A DNA stretch of 64,000 bases from Phytoactinopolyspora halotolerans (GCF_010550675.1 NZ_JAAGOA010000003.1:391796-455795), one strand, 5' to 3'. Positions 47,166-56,435 are shown, counted from the stretch's first letter. Notes: generated from the sequence alone by a model not told the origin. Translations and numbers: made by a program.

Positions 47166-47927
47166 TTACCGGCCGTAGCGACGCTCGCGCTCGCTGTAGG
47201 AGCGCAGCGCGCGCAGGAAGTCGACGTGCCGGAAGTCCGGCCATAGCGCCTCACAGAAGTAGTACTCGGAGTTGGCGCTCTGCCAGAGCAGGAAGCCGGA
47301 TTGGCGCTGTTCTCCGCTGGCACGGATGACAAGGTCCGGATCCGGTTGCCCCTTGGTGTAGAGGTTCCGCGAGATGTCCTCGGCCGTCACCATGCTCGCA
47401 AGCTCGGACAGGGACGTGCCCTTCTCGGCGTGTTCCTGAAGCAACGCGCGCACCGCGTCGGCGATCTCGCGTCTGCCGCCGTAGCCGACGGCCACGTTGA
47501 CGTGCATGCCGGAGACGTCGCGGGTCGCATCGGAGGCCTCCTTCAGCACCGTGGCGGTCCGGTCCGGCAGCAGGTCGAGTGCGCCCACCGGATGCACCCG
47601 CCATCGCCCCGCGGCGGCGAGATCCTTGATCAGACCCTCGATGATGCCGAGCAACGGCACCAGTTCGTCTTCGGGGCGGTGCAGGTTGTCCGTAGAGAGC
47701 AGAAAGACGGTCACGACGCGGATGTGGAGCTCGTCACACCAACGGAGGAACTCCTGGGCCTTCTCAGCGCCCGCCTGATGCCCGCTGGCGGTCGGCGCGC
47801 CGAAAGCCCGTGCCCAGCGACGGTTGCCGTCGAGAATGACGGCGACATGATCCGGAAGCCGCTCGGGTTCGAGCTGTCTCTGGAGGTTGCGCCCATAGAG
47901 CCGGTAGACCACGTCCGTCAGGCCCAT
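47166..47927 (-). CDS. uppS: Isoprenyl transferase (cis-prenyl diphosphate synthase)
   Basis: A 253-residue cis-prenyltransferase with the catalytic Asp in AVILDGNRRWA (about 32), GHQAG, YGGRREIADAV, and the C-terminal DPDLVIRASGEQRQSGFLLWQSANSEYYF. It elongates allylic diphosphates with isopentenyl diphosphate for polyprenyl carrier synthesis. The chain length is not certain: its neighbour set equals that of Rv1086, which makes Z-farnesyl diphosphate. GGAAGGA six bases before ATG 47927 sets the start. Confidence 0.9.
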   Translation of the reverse strand: MGLTDVVYRLYGRNLQRQLEPERLPDHVAVILDGNRRWARAFGAPTASGHQAGAEKAQEFLRWCDELHIRVVTVFLLSTDNLHRPEDELVPLLGIIEGLIKDLAAAGRWRVHPVGALDLLPDRTATVLKEASDATRDVSGMHVNVAVGYGGRREIADAVRALLQEHAEKGTSLSELASMVTAEDISRNLYTKGQPDPDLVIRASGEQRQSGFLLWQSANSEYYFCEALWPDFRHVDFLRALRSYSERERRYGR

Positions 47928-48076
47928 GGGCGTTCCTTCCCGAATGACTCGAATCTCCTCGTGTCCCCGGACGAGAAGACTACCCCGAATCGCCGCGCAA
48001 CACGTGGCGAACATCATGTGTTCCGCTGTCTCATACTTCCGTACATGCGGTAGACGTCACGGCGGCGTTTCTGGTT

Positions 48077-48082
48077 TACCGT
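48077..48082 (+). promoter_or_regulatory. -10 box of an apparently leaderless hemolysin-III gene
   Basis: TACCGT ends six bases before ATG 48089, with no Shine-Dalgarno between. Confidence 0.4.
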
Positions 48083-48088
48083 GGATGC

Positions 48089-48778
48089 ATGTCGGTCGAC
48101 GCGCAGCAGCTCAAGGACGCCTTTGCCGCAGTGAAGCCTAAGCTCCGCGGCTGGCTGCACGCCGGTACGTTCCCGGTGGCGGTCGTCGCCGGATTGACGC
48201 TGATCGCGCTGGCTCCGTCGCAGGTGGTCCGGATCACCGCGGCGGTCTACACGCTGACGGCGGCGCTGTTGTTCGGGGTCAGCGCCGTCTACCACCGCGG
48301 CCGGTGGTCCCCGCCGGTGCAAGCGGTGTTGAAGCGGCTGGATCATGCGAACATCTTTCTGATCATCGCCGGGACGTACACGCCGTTCACCCTTCTGGTG
48401 TTGCCCTCCGAGCAGGCGCGGGTGTTGCTCACGCTGGTGTGGGCGGGCGCGGTGCTGGGTGTGGGGTTCCGGGTGTTCTGGGTGAACGCGCCGCGGTGGT
48501 TGTACGTCCCCATCTATGTGGCGCTGGGGTGGTCGGCGGTGTTCTGGCTGCCTCAGTTCGCCTCGTACGGGGGCACGACCATCGTCGCGCTGATCATCAC
48601 CGGTGGGTTGATGTACACGCTCGGGGCGCTCGTCTACGGGATGAAGAGGCCCAACCCGTCGCCGCGGTGGTTCGGTTTCCACGAGGTCTTCCACGCCTTC
48701 ACGTTGGCGGGCTTCGCCAGCCACCACGTCGGGATCTGGCTGGCGGCCTTCGGCGCCGGCGCCGTCGCGGCCGCCTGA
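48089..48778 (+). CDS. Hemolysin III/TrhA-family membrane protein (PAQR fold)
   Basis: A 229-residue protein with seven hydrophobic segments and the conserved metal-site phrases SAVYHRG, RLDHANIFLIIAGTYTPF and FGFHEVFHAFTLAGFASHH. Bacterial members influence membrane lipid homeostasis; the historical hemolysin name is not a proven function. It is divergent from uppS, as in mycobacteria. Confidence 0.88.
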   Translation: MSVDAQQLKDAFAAVKPKLRGWLHAGTFPVAVVAGLTLIALAPSQVVRITAAVYTLTAALLFGVSAVYHRGRWSPPVQAVLKRLDHANIFLIIAGTYTPFTLLVLPSEQARVLLTLVWAGAVLGVGFRVFWVNAPRWLYVPIYVALGWSAVFWLPQFASYGGTTIVALIITGGLMYTLGALVYGMKRPNPSPRWFGFHEVFHAFTLAGFASHHVGIWLAAFGAGAVAAA

Positions 48779-48859
48779 CCCGCGCCCGCCGATCACACCG
48801 ACTGAAACAGATCACCGGGGTTGACGTGGCGGGCGCGTGCAGGCGCCCGGCTCACTGAC

Positions 48860-49543
48860 TCATCGTGGGCGGCGCTGAGCCAGGTAGATGTGGTAGTCCA
48901 CCTCGCGCCCTTGCCGGGTGACCGTCCGCACCAACTCGGTGACGTCGCCTACGCTGTCCGCCAACGCGACGGCCAGCCGGTCCGACGGCGCTGCGGACCA
49001 CAACGCCAATACCCCGCCTACCGCCAAGGCGTCGGCGGCGGCCCGGAGAGCCGGCGGTTCGTACACTCGAGCGTTCTCGTCCCGAACCAGGAAACCCGGG
49101 CCGTTGTCGGTGTCGAGCAGGATCCCGTCGTAGAGCTCCGGTGCCGCGTCGTCGAGGGCGTCCCGGATGTCGGCCACCTCGATGTGCACCCGCGGATCGT
49201 TCATCACGACGTCGGCCGCCGGCACCATCCCGTCGCGGAGCCAATCGACCAGCAATGGCTCGAGTTCGACGACGTCGACCCGATCGACTCGTGCGTCCCC
49301 GAGCAGGGTGTCGACGGTGAAACCGAAACCGAGTCCGCCGACCAACACCCGGCGTGGCGAGTCGTGCCGATCGAGCAGTACATCGGCGAGCAGGCGCTCG
49401 GTGGACGTCTCGGCGGTGTCCATCAGGAAGGTGCCGTTGACGATCAACTCGTAGACGCCGTCCTGGCCACCACGCCGGCGCAGCGCCAGCTCGCCGGCGA
49501 TGCCGTCGCCGCGCGCCAAGGTCTCCGGAAGGTCGTCCACCAC
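48860..49543 (-). CDS. Spermidine-synthase-like Rossmann methyltransferase-fold protein
   Basis: A 227-residue protein. It has the glycine-rich nucleotide loop RRVLVGGLGFGFTVDTLL (about 65-82), VDVVELEPLLVDW (acidic loop) and YDGILLDTDNGPGFLV. These are polyamine-aminopropyltransferase-like features, but it is shorter than true SpeE. It may bind S-adenosylmethionine or its decarboxylated form. GTG 49543 or the adjacent in-frame codons may start it. No other polyamine genes are near. Confidence 0.75.
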   Translation of the reverse strand: MVDDLPETLARGDGIAGELALRRRGGQDGVYELIVNGTFLMDTAETSTERLLADVLLDRHDSPRRVLVGGLGFGFTVDTLLGDARVDRVDVVELEPLLVDWLRDGMVPAADVVMNDPRVHIEVADIRDALDDAAPELYDGILLDTDNGPGFLVRDENARVYEPPALRAAADALAVGGVLALWSAAPSDRLAVALADSVGDVTELVRTVTRQGREVDYHIYLAQRRPR

Positions 49544-49963
49544 CTACCAGGGTGCCACGTCTTCAGAGATGAAGAATCCCCAAGACGGGTGCGGCGTGTT
49601 CTGTGCTGGCAGACCTGACGGGAAGCCGGTCGAGCTGTGGCTCTTGTCCGCCATGACACGCATGGTCACGTGTCGAAGAGTGAATGTCAGTACGGATACC
49701 TCGGTGGGCGAAACGATTCAGTCCGCGCAGGGGGCATCGTCGTGACAACGGCGACCGACTGTTTCGAATGACGCCCGAAATGCCGGTCGTCAGGTGACGT
49801 GTCACCAGCTGAACGAAGGATCGGGGATGAAGTTGGGCGGCAGGGTCGCCAAATCTCGCGTCAGCTGTTCTACTAATCATCACTTAAGTCACAACGTCGC
49901 CCCGGAGCCGTGGCGACCACCTTCCGGTGGCGGCGCGAAGAGCAGAGTCATCGGGAGGCATAT
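49544..49963 (+). promoter_or_regulatory. Control region of the LpqY-SugABC-type operon (no gene seen)
   Basis: About 420 bases without a convincing gene. It includes the dyad GGTGAC-GT-GTCACC (49793-49806), flanked by TCA/TGA-type half sites, 157 bases before the operon start. It also has an AT-richer patch TACTAATCATCACTTAAG (49871-49888) that could hold a promoter. The dyad could be a sugar-responsive repressor site. Confidence 0.35.
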
Positions 49964-51253
49964 GTGGGCAAGACGAGCGCCATCTGGGCCGTTGCACTCG
50001 CCACGATGACGGCGTTGGCCGCATGCGGAAGCGACGACGGCGACACGCCGACCCTGACGTGGTACATCAACAGCGATAACGGCGGTCAGGCGGAGATCGC
50101 CAGGCGGTGCACCGAGGAGGCGGGCGGCGCCTACCGGATCGAGACAAGCCTGTTGCCCCGCGAGGCGTCCGCCCAGCGAGAGCAGCTCGCTCGCCGGCTG
50201 GCCGCCAACGACAGCTCGATCGACCTGATGAGCCTGGATCCGCCGTTCATTCCGGAGTTCGCGGAGGCCGGATTCCTGGCCGAGATACCCGAGGACGTCG
50301 CCGCGGCGGTCACCGACGGCACCGTCCAGGGGGCGATCGACAGTGCGACGTGGAAGGACGAACTCGTCGCCGTTCCGTTCTGGGCGAACACCCAGATCCT
50401 CTGGTATCGCCGATCGGTGGCCGAAGAGGCCGGGCTCGATCCGGAGAACCAGCCGGTCACCTGGGAACAGATCATCGAGGCCGCGCGCGACCAGGACCGA
50501 TACATCGGCGCCCAGGGGATCCGGGCCGAGGCGCTCACGGTGTGGATCAACGCGCTTGTGGAGTCCGCCGGCGGGCAGATCATCTCCAACCCGGACGCTC
50601 CGGTGGAGGACGTCGAGTTCGGCCTGGACAGCGACGCGGGCCGGGCCGCGGCCGAGATCATGGAGACGATCGGACGAGAGGGGCTGGGCGGGCCCGGCTT
50701 CCCGAACCAGGACGAGAGCGCGTCCATGTTCCAGTTCCAGGGCGATCGCGGCTCGTTCATGGTCAACTGGCCGTTCGTCTGGCCGGCCACCCTGGCCGCC
50801 GTCGACGACGGCTCGCTCGACCAGTCACTGGTGGACGACATCGGCTGGGCCAAGTACCCGGCGGTGGATGCGGACACTCCGTCCCGGCCACCGATCGGCG
50901 GCATCAATCTCGGCATCGGAGCGTTCAGCGACCACCTGGACGAGACATATGACGCGGTGCAGTGCATCGTGTCGGTGGAGAATCAGGCCTTCTACTTCGT
51001 CAACGACGGGAACCCGGCGTCGCACGCGGACGCCTACGACGACCCGGAAGTGCTGGACGTCTTCCCGATGGCGCCGGTGATCCGGGAATCGCTGGAGGAT
51101 GCGGCGCCGCGCCCGATGACGCCGTACTACAACGAGGTCTCCACCGGGCTGCAGGACACGTGGCACCCTCCGGGGTCGGTCCGTCCGGATTCCACCCCTG
51201 AATCGTCGACCGAGCTGATCTCCAGCGTGCTGCGAGGGGAGAAGTTGCTGTGA
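49964..51253 (+). CDS. lpqY: LpqY-type sugar-binding lipoprotein of an ABC importer
   Basis: A 429-residue lipoprotein with lipobox LAACGS (acylated Cys near 21). The mature part resembles mycobacterial LpqY (IETSLLPREASAQREQLARRLAANDSSIDLMSLDPPFIPEFAEAG and FMVNWPFVWPATL). It captures a disaccharide outside the membrane; trehalose is the substrate in mycobacteria, which is inference here. GGGAGG before GTG 49964 sets the start. The order SBP-permease-permease-ATPase equals lpqY-sugA-sugB-sugC. GTGA overlap couples it to the next gene. Confidence 0.82.
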   Translation: MGKTSAIWAVALATMTALAACGSDDGDTPTLTWYINSDNGGQAEIARRCTEEAGGAYRIETSLLPREASAQREQLARRLAANDSSIDLMSLDPPFIPEFAEAGFLAEIPEDVAAAVTDGTVQGAIDSATWKDELVAVPFWANTQILWYRRSVAEEAGLDPENQPVTWEQIIEAARDQDRYIGAQGIRAEALTVWINALVESAGGQIISNPDAPVEDVEFGLDSDAGRAAAEIMETIGREGLGGPGFPNQDESASMFQFQGDRGSFMVNWPFVWPATLAAVDDGSLDQSLVDDIGWAKYPAVDADTPSRPPIGGINLGIGAFSDHLDETYDAVQCIVSVENQAFYFVNDGNPASHADAYDDPEVLDVFPMAPVIRESLEDAAPRPMTPYYNEVSTGLQDTWHPPGSVRPDSTPESSTELISSVLRGEKLL

Positions 51254-52209
51254 CCGCGACACCAGCTGCCGCAGGCAAGCTTCAAGTGGAGAAGACCGCA
51301 CCTCCGCCGACGTCGGACAGGGCCAGGTCGGAACGACGCCTGGGTTGGCTGCTGGCGGGCCCGGCATTCGTGGTGATGCTGCTGGTCACGGCGTACCCGA
51401 TCGCACAGGCCTTCTACGAGTCGCTGTTCAAGTACCGCCTCACCGACCCGGATGCCCGCGCGTTCAACGGCCTGGGCAACTACGCCGTCGTGCTGACCGA
51501 CAGCGTCTGGTGGCAGGCGGTGGGCGTCACGGTGCTGATCACGGCCATCACGGTGGCCGTCGAGGCGGTGATCGGGTTCGCCCTCGCGCTGGTCATGCAC
51601 CGGGCGATCACGACGCTGCGCCCGGTGCTGCGCACCGCCATTCTGATCCCGTATGCGATCATCACCGTCGTCTCGGCGTTCGCCTGGTTGTACGCGTTCG
51701 ACCTGCAGACCGGATTCGTCAATTCGTGGTTCAGCTGGCTGCCGGCCATCAGTGAGGAGACGAACTGGTTCGGCGGCTTCGGCACCTCGGTGACCGTCAT
51801 CATCATGTCGGAGATCTGGAAGACGACGCCGTTCATCTCGTTGCTCCTGCTGGCCGGACTCGCCCAGGTGCCGGAGGACCTGCAAGAGGCCGCCAAGGTG
51901 GACGGCGCGACCTGGTGGCAGCGGATGTACAAGGTCACCATCCCGAACATGAAGGCCGCGATCATGGTTGCCCTGCTGTTCCGGACCTTGGACGCATTCC
52001 GGATCTTCGACAACGTGTTCATCATGACCCAGGGATCGCAGAACACCGAGGTGGTCTCCTTCCTCGCCTATAGACAGACGATCGGGCGGCTGGAGATCGG
52101 GCTCGGTTCCGCGGTGTCGGTCTTGCTCTTCCTCTGCGTCGTCCTGATCAGCGTGGCCTTCATCAAGCTGTTCCGGGTCGATCTCTCCAGTGCGAGAGGG
52201 GGGAACTGA
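51250..52209 (+). CDS. sugA: Sugar ABC importer permease (SugA-like)
   Basis: A 319-residue permease with six membrane helices after a 45-residue cytosolic N terminus. The EAA loop reads EDLQEAAKVDGATWWQRMYKVTIPNMK (about 212-238), the contact site for the ATPase. GTG 51250 overlaps the upstream stop. It pairs with the next permease. Confidence 0.88.
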   Translation: MTATPAAAGKLQVEKTAPPPTSDRARSERRLGWLLAGPAFVVMLLVTAYPIAQAFYESLFKYRLTDPDARAFNGLGNYAVVLTDSVWWQAVGVTVLITAITVAVEAVIGFALALVMHRAITTLRPVLRTAILIPYAIITVVSAFAWLYAFDLQTGFVNSWFSWLPAISEETNWFGGFGTSVTVIIMSEIWKTTPFISLLLLAGLAQVPEDLQEAAKVDGATWWQRMYKVTIPNMKAAIMVALLFRTLDAFRIFDNVFIMTQGSQNTEVVSFLAYRQTIGRLEIGLGSAVSVLLFLCVVLISVAFIKLFRVDLSSARGGN

Positions 52210-52210
52210 G

Positions 52211-53056
52211 ATGGAACGGGAGCAGACCGCTCGGCAGAAGAGTCTGTGGTGGGTCGCCGGCGTCATCGTCATCGTGTATGCCCTGTTCCCGGTGGCCTGG
52301 ATCGTGTCGCTGTCGTTCAAACGGGCGAGCGACCTGAGCAGCCGGGAGTTCCTGCCGACCACGTGGACGTGGGACAACTATGACCTGATCCTGCGGGGAG
52401 ATTTCCAGGACCTGTTCCTGTCGGCGCTGCGCAACTCGATCGGCATCACGCTGATCGCGACGTTCATCGCCGTCGTTCTCTCCACGTTCTGCGCCTACGC
52501 GATCGCCCGGCTCGACTTCCCCGGGAAGAAGCTCATTCTCACCACCGCGCTGGCGGTGTCGATCTTTCCGGTGATCTCGATCGTGACGCCGCTGTTCAAC
52601 CTCTGGCGGAACATCGGGCTGTACGACACCTGGCCGGGTCTGATCATCCCGTACCTGTCGCTGACGCTTCCGCTGTCCATCTGGACGCTGTCCGCATTCT
52701 TCCGGCAGATCCCGTGGGAGCTGGAACAGGCGGCGCAGGTGGACGGGGCGACGACCTGGCAGGCGTTCCGGCGGGTGATCGTGCCGCTCGCCACGCCGGG
52801 GGTGTTCACCACGGCGATCATCTCGTTCTTCATCGCGTGGAACGACTTCGTCTACGGGATCTCGCTGACGTCGACGGAGGCGGCTCGCCCGGTTCCGGCC
52901 GCGCTGGCCTTCTTCACCGGAGCGTCGCAGTTCGAGCAGCCCGCGGGGGCGATCTCGGCGGCGGCCGTCATCGTCACGATCCCCGTCGTCATTTTGGTCG
53001 TGCTGTTCCAGCGGCGCATCGTCGCCGGCCTGACCCAGGGTGCGGTCAAGGGCTGA
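52211..53056 (+). CDS. sugB: Sugar ABC importer permease (SugB-like)
   Basis: A 281-residue permease with six helices and the EAA loop WELEQAAQVDGATTWQAFRRVIVPLATPG (about 176-204). GGGGGGAA before ATG 52211 is the ribosome-binding site; the stop of the previous gene ends one base earlier. It completes the membrane channel of the importer. Confidence 0.88.
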   Translation: MEREQTARQKSLWWVAGVIVIVYALFPVAWIVSLSFKRASDLSSREFLPTTWTWDNYDLILRGDFQDLFLSALRNSIGITLIATFIAVVLSTFCAYAIARLDFPGKKLILTTALAVSIFPVISIVTPLFNLWRNIGLYDTWPGLIIPYLSLTLPLSIWTLSAFFRQIPWELEQAAQVDGATTWQAFRRVIVPLATPGVFTTAIISFFIAWNDFVYGISLTSTEAARPVPAALAFFTGASQFEQPAGAISAAAVIVTIPVVILVVLFQRRIVAGLTQGAVKG

Positions 53057-53084
53057 CCACCGTCTCGAGCACAGGAGAACTCAT

Positions 53085-54287
53085 ATGGCTGCCATCACCA
53101 TGAAGAACATCGTCAAGACCTATGGAGACGGTTTCCAAGCGGTCAAGGACATCAACCTGGAGATCGCCGACGGCGAGTTCATGATCCTCGTCGGGCCTTC
53201 CGGCTGCGGCAAGTCCACGCTGCTGCGGATGATCGTCGGGCTGGAGGACATCAGCGGTGGCGAGATGCTCATCGGCGACGAGCGGGTCAACGAGAAGGCA
53301 CCGCGTGACCGCAACCTCGCCATGGTCTTCCAGAACTACGCGCTCTACCCGCACCTGACCGTCTTCGAGAACATCGCCTTCCCGCTGCGCCTGGCGAAGA
53401 CGCCGGACGCGGAGGTCAAGGAGCGGGTGAATCACGCCGCCGAGCTGCTGGAGCTGACCGAACACCTGGAGCGCAAGCCCGCCAACCTCTCCGGTGGCCA
53501 GCGCCAGCGGGTGGCCATGGGGCGGGCGATCGTCCGCAACGCCCAGGCGTTCCTGTTCGATGAGCCGCTGTCCAACCTCGACGCCAAGCTTCGCGGCCAG
53601 ATGCGCACGGAGATCTCCCGGCTGCAGAAGCGGCTCGGGATCACCACCGTCTACGTCACCCACGATCAGGTGGAGGCGATGACGTTGGGGGACCGGGTGG
53701 CGGTGCTGCGTGCGGGCGTGCTGCAGCAGGTGGACTCGCCACGGCGGCTCTACCAGAACCCGGCCAATCTCTTCGTCGCCGGTTTCATCGGTTCGCCGCC
53801 GATGAACTTCATTCCGGCGACCGTCACCGACGACGGGCTGAGCACGCCGTTCGGTGATATCCAGCTGCCACCTGGACGGTCGGTGGATCTGAGCGGCAAG
53901 GAGATCGTGCTGCTGGGTGCGCGACCCGAGTCGTTCGAGGACGCGGACGTGGTCTCGGACACCGTCCGCGAGCACGGCATGGTGTTCGACGCGCAGATCG
54001 ATGTCATCGAGTGGCTCGGTAACGAGCAGTACGCCTACGTGCCGTACGAGGCTCCCGAACAGATCCGCCAGCAGCTGGCGGATCTGGAACGCGAACTGGA
54101 CAGCGAGGCCATGCGGACGCAGCTGGTCGTGTCGCTGGATGCGTCGAGCCAGATCGAGGAGAGCAGCACCGCCTCGGTCTGGATGGACCTGCGTCAGGTG
54201 CACGTCTTCGACCCGGGTACCGGTGAGAACCTGACGGCCGAACCGGCACCGGTGAGCGACGAGACCGCGGAAGGCCAGCCGGCATAG
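53085..54287 (+). CDS. sugC: Sugar ABC importer ATPase (SugC/UgpC/MalK type)
   Basis: A 400-residue ATPase. Walker A is GPSGCGKST, signature LSGGQRQRVAMGRAI, Walker B FLFDEPLSNLDAKL, followed by the MalK-type C-terminal regulatory OB domains (FIGSPPMNFIPATV). Many actinomycetes use one such ATPase for several importers. AGGAGA before ATG 53085 supports the start. A long hairpin terminates the operon at 54301. Confidence 0.9.
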   Translation: MAAITMKNIVKTYGDGFQAVKDINLEIADGEFMILVGPSGCGKSTLLRMIVGLEDISGGEMLIGDERVNEKAPRDRNLAMVFQNYALYPHLTVFENIAFPLRLAKTPDAEVKERVNHAAELLELTEHLERKPANLSGGQRQRVAMGRAIVRNAQAFLFDEPLSNLDAKLRGQMRTEISRLQKRLGITTVYVTHDQVEAMTLGDRVAVLRAGVLQQVDSPRRLYQNPANLFVAGFIGSPPMNFIPATVTDDGLSTPFGDIQLPPGRSVDLSGKEIVLLGARPESFEDADVVSDTVREHGMVFDAQIDVIEWLGNEQYAYVPYEAPEQIRQQLADLERELDSEAMRTQLVVSLDASSQIEESSTASVWMDLRQVHVFDPGTGENLTAEPAPVSDETAEGQPA

Positions 54288-54300
54288 CCCTCGCTCCCTC

Positions 54301-54347
54301 GATCATCAACCGTGAGCCGGTCCATGACCGGATCACGGTTGGTGATC
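54301..54347. terminator. Long hairpin after the sugar-importer operon
   Basis: GATCATCAACCGTGA (54301-54315) faces TCACGGTTGGTGATC (54333-54347), with an inner CCGGTC-cat-GACCGG stem. This gives an almost continuous 22-bp hairpin. Its GATCATCAACCG core matches the one after metB. Confidence 0.75.
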
Positions 54348-54377
54348 ATGGGGAGGAGCAGAGAGGGCGCGGCATTG

Positions 54378-54383
54378 TAAGGT
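54378..54383 (+). promoter_or_regulatory. -10 box of an apparently leaderless DUF1707 gene
   Basis: TAAGGT ends six bases before GTG 54390 and follows the operon terminator. Confidence 0.4.
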
Positions 54384-54389
54384 CGCTGT

Positions 54390-55019
54390 GTGAACGACAG
54401 CCAGGATCAGCGTGCGCTGCGGGCATCCGATGCGGACCGTGATCGGATCGCCGAACGGCTCCGGGAAGCGGCAGCTGAGGGCCGGCTTAGCCTGAGCGAG
54501 CTCGAGGAACGTATCGAGGAGCTGTATTCGACCCGGACGTACGGCGAGCTCGAGCATGTCGTCGAGGACCTTCCCGGGATCGACTCGTCGCTGTCGCCGC
54601 GTGCGGCGACGGCCCCGTCGCCGACGTCGTCCCCCGCACCGCGGCCCGGACGTGTCGGCGGCCACGCCGGTGCGCGCCGGGCCAAGGCGGTCTTCGGTGG
54701 CCTGGTCCGGCGCGGCCATTGGGTGGTGCCGTCGCGCTACTACGTCAAGCTGGTCTTCGGCGGAGGCAAACTGGACCTGCGCGAGGCGCAGCTCGAGTCG
54801 GACGAGGTGCAGATCCGCGTCAAGGCGGTGTTCGGCGGTGCTGAGATCCTGGTTCCGGACGATGTGCATGTCGTCGTGGACGGCGACGGGATCTTCGGCG
54901 CATTCGACGATCAGGCGAGCACACGCCAGCCGCCGGCCGGCGCTCCGCTGGTCCGCATCGTCGGCAAGGCCGTCTTCGGAGGTGTGGTTGTGAAGCGGGG
55001 ACCAGGGGCCACATCATGA
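54390..55019 (+). CDS. DUF1707 protein with LiaF-like C-terminal domain, first copy
   Basis: A 209-residue protein. The N-terminal DUF1707 motif (LRASDADRDRIAERLREAAAEGRLSLSELEERIEELYSTRTYGEL) is followed by a proline/alanine linker and a beta-rich domain (KAVFGGAEILVPDDVHVVVDGDGIFG) like the cell-wall-active antibiotic-response/LiaF type. It has no membrane helix. Function is unknown; DUF1707 is widespread in actinobacteria. The next gene overlaps by four bases (ATGA) and is a paralogue. Confidence 0.82.
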   Translation: MNDSQDQRALRASDADRDRIAERLREAAAEGRLSLSELEERIEELYSTRTYGELEHVVEDLPGIDSSLSPRAATAPSPTSSPAPRPGRVGGHAGARRAKAVFGGLVRRGHWVVPSRYYVKLVFGGGKLDLREAQLESDEVQIRVKAVFGGAEILVPDDVHVVVDGDGIFGAFDDQASTRQPPAGAPLVRIVGKAVFGGVVVKRGPGATS

Positions 55020-55765
55020 GTGGCGAAGCGTACGAGACACCGGAGAAGCGGCCGGCGGATCGCCCGGTCGACGTCAACAGCCCGGCTGAGCTGCGATGCT
55101 CCGACGTAGACCGGGAACGTGTGGCGGAGGCCCTGCGGCAGGCCGCCGGTGAGGGCCGGCTGACGTTGACCGAGCTGGAGGAGCGCCTCGACGCGACCTT
55201 CAAGGCACGGACGTACGGCGATCTGCAGCCGATCACCCGGGATCTTCCGCAGGGTCCGTACCCGATGCCCAGCGCACCGACATCCAGCGCGCCGGCGTCC
55301 GGTGCGGCGTCGCCGGAGCAGCAGTGGCATGGGCATCCGGGGGCGGCGCCGTCACCGCCGACCGGGCAACCGCGCCCGATGGCGCCCAGACCGGGGCCCG
55401 GTGTGCCGGCGCGGAAAGAGCAGATCAACGCGATCCTGGGGGAGGAGAAGCGTCGAGGCCGCTGGGAGGTTCCGGCTCGCCTGGACGTCGTCCCCATCCT
55501 GGGGAGCGTGGAACTGGACTTCACCGAGGCGGTTGTCCGCGCTCCGGAGGTGGAGATCAGGATAGGTGTCGTGTTGGGAGGCGTGACGATCGTCGTGCCC
55601 GAGGGCATCGACGTGCGCATGGACTCCATCACGAATGTCCTCGGCGAACGGAAGATGAAACTGGACGCTCCGGTCACGCCGGGTGCTCCGGTCTTGAGGA
55701 TCAGCGGCTTCGTCATGCTCGGCGAGGTCACGGTCCGCCCGCCCAAGAAGGGGTTGTTCCGCTGA
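55016..55765 (+). CDS. DUF1707 protein with LiaF-like C-terminal domain, second copy
   Basis: A 249-residue paralogue of the previous gene. The DUF1707 segment is LRCSDVDRERVAEALRQAAGEGRLTLTELEERL, followed by a longer proline-rich linker and a beta-rich domain (GVVLGGVTIVVPEGIDVRMDS). ATG 55016 overlaps the previous stop, so the pair is co-translated. Tandem duplication with divergence explains the arrangement. Confidence 0.82.
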   Translation: MSGEAYETPEKRPADRPVDVNSPAELRCSDVDRERVAEALRQAAGEGRLTLTELEERLDATFKARTYGDLQPITRDLPQGPYPMPSAPTSSAPASGAASPEQQWHGHPGAAPSPPTGQPRPMAPRPGPGVPARKEQINAILGEEKRRGRWEVPARLDVVPILGSVELDFTEAVVRAPEVEIRIGVVLGGVTIVVPEGIDVRMDSITNVLGERKMKLDAPVTPGAPVLRISGFVMLGEVTVRPPKKGLFR

Positions 55766-55844
55766 CGCGACGGCGTTAGGCCGATTCTCGTCGCGGCATC
55801 GTACTCAGTGCTGTGGCCGTGCCCAGTACTTCGGATGCTCCCGG

Positions 55845-56435
55845 TTAGGTGGACGCGGCCGGGTCCGTCGGCATGGTCGTCTCATACATGGCGATGTACA
55901 TGCCCATGGCATCGTCGACCGCGGCCCGGTCGCCGGTGGCGAGCAGGTCGAGCAGCAGGCCGCGGGCGACGGCCAGCCCTAGCCGCGCGTGTGCGCGTGC
56001 CTGCGCGGGATCTACGCCGGCCTGGTGCAGAGCGTGGGCCAGGGGTTCGATCCACGTCTCGACGATGCCGTCCAGGACCGGGCGCACCGCCGGGTCCCCG
56101 TGCAGCGCTCTGCCGTAGATCTCGAAGAACAGTCGCTCGTGTGGCCAGAGCGCCGGATCGGTGACGCGCTCCCAGAACACCCGCGCCACCTCGGTCGGGG
56201 AATCGTGTCGCTGCCGGCTGAGCTCGTCCAGCACCGCGCGCTGGCGGCGTTCCATGGTCCGGACGATCTCGACGAGCAACCCTTCCTTGGACCCGAAGTG
56301 GTAGATGAGCATCCGGTGGCTGCTGCCCAGACCTGCGGCGATCTCGCGCAGGCTGCGGTCTCGTATCCCGTTGGCCGCGACGTAGTCGATCGCGGCGTCC
56401 AGCAACGCTTGCTTCCCGCGGATACCTGCTGTCAC
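55845..56435 (-). CDS. TetR-family transcriptional regulator
   Basis: A 196-residue repressor. The helix-turn-helix is AGIRGKQALLDAAIDYVAANGIRDRSLREIAAGLGSSHRMLIYHFGSKEGLL, followed by a ligand-binding domain without a recognised ligand. GTG 56435 abuts the 30-bp operator at 56436-56465, so the repressor would block its own promoter. Upstream open frame is not translated, since it would cross the operator. It is divergent from the SRPBCC gene. Confidence 0.9.
   Translation of the reverse strand: MTAGIRGKQALLDAAIDYVAANGIRDRSLREIAAGLGSSHRMLIYHFGSKEGLLVEIVRTMERRQRAVLDELSRQRHDSPTEVARVFWERVTDPALWPHERLFFEIYGRALHGDPAVRPVLDGIVETWIEPLAHALHQAGVDPAQARAHARLGLAVARGLLLDLLATGDRAAVDDAMGMYIAMYETTMPTDPAAST

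Noticed and set aside
49563..49883. A 106-residue minus-strand frame in the sugar-operon control region
   Set aside because: No ribosome-binding site, no domain, and composition unlike neighbouring genes. The interval looks regulatory.
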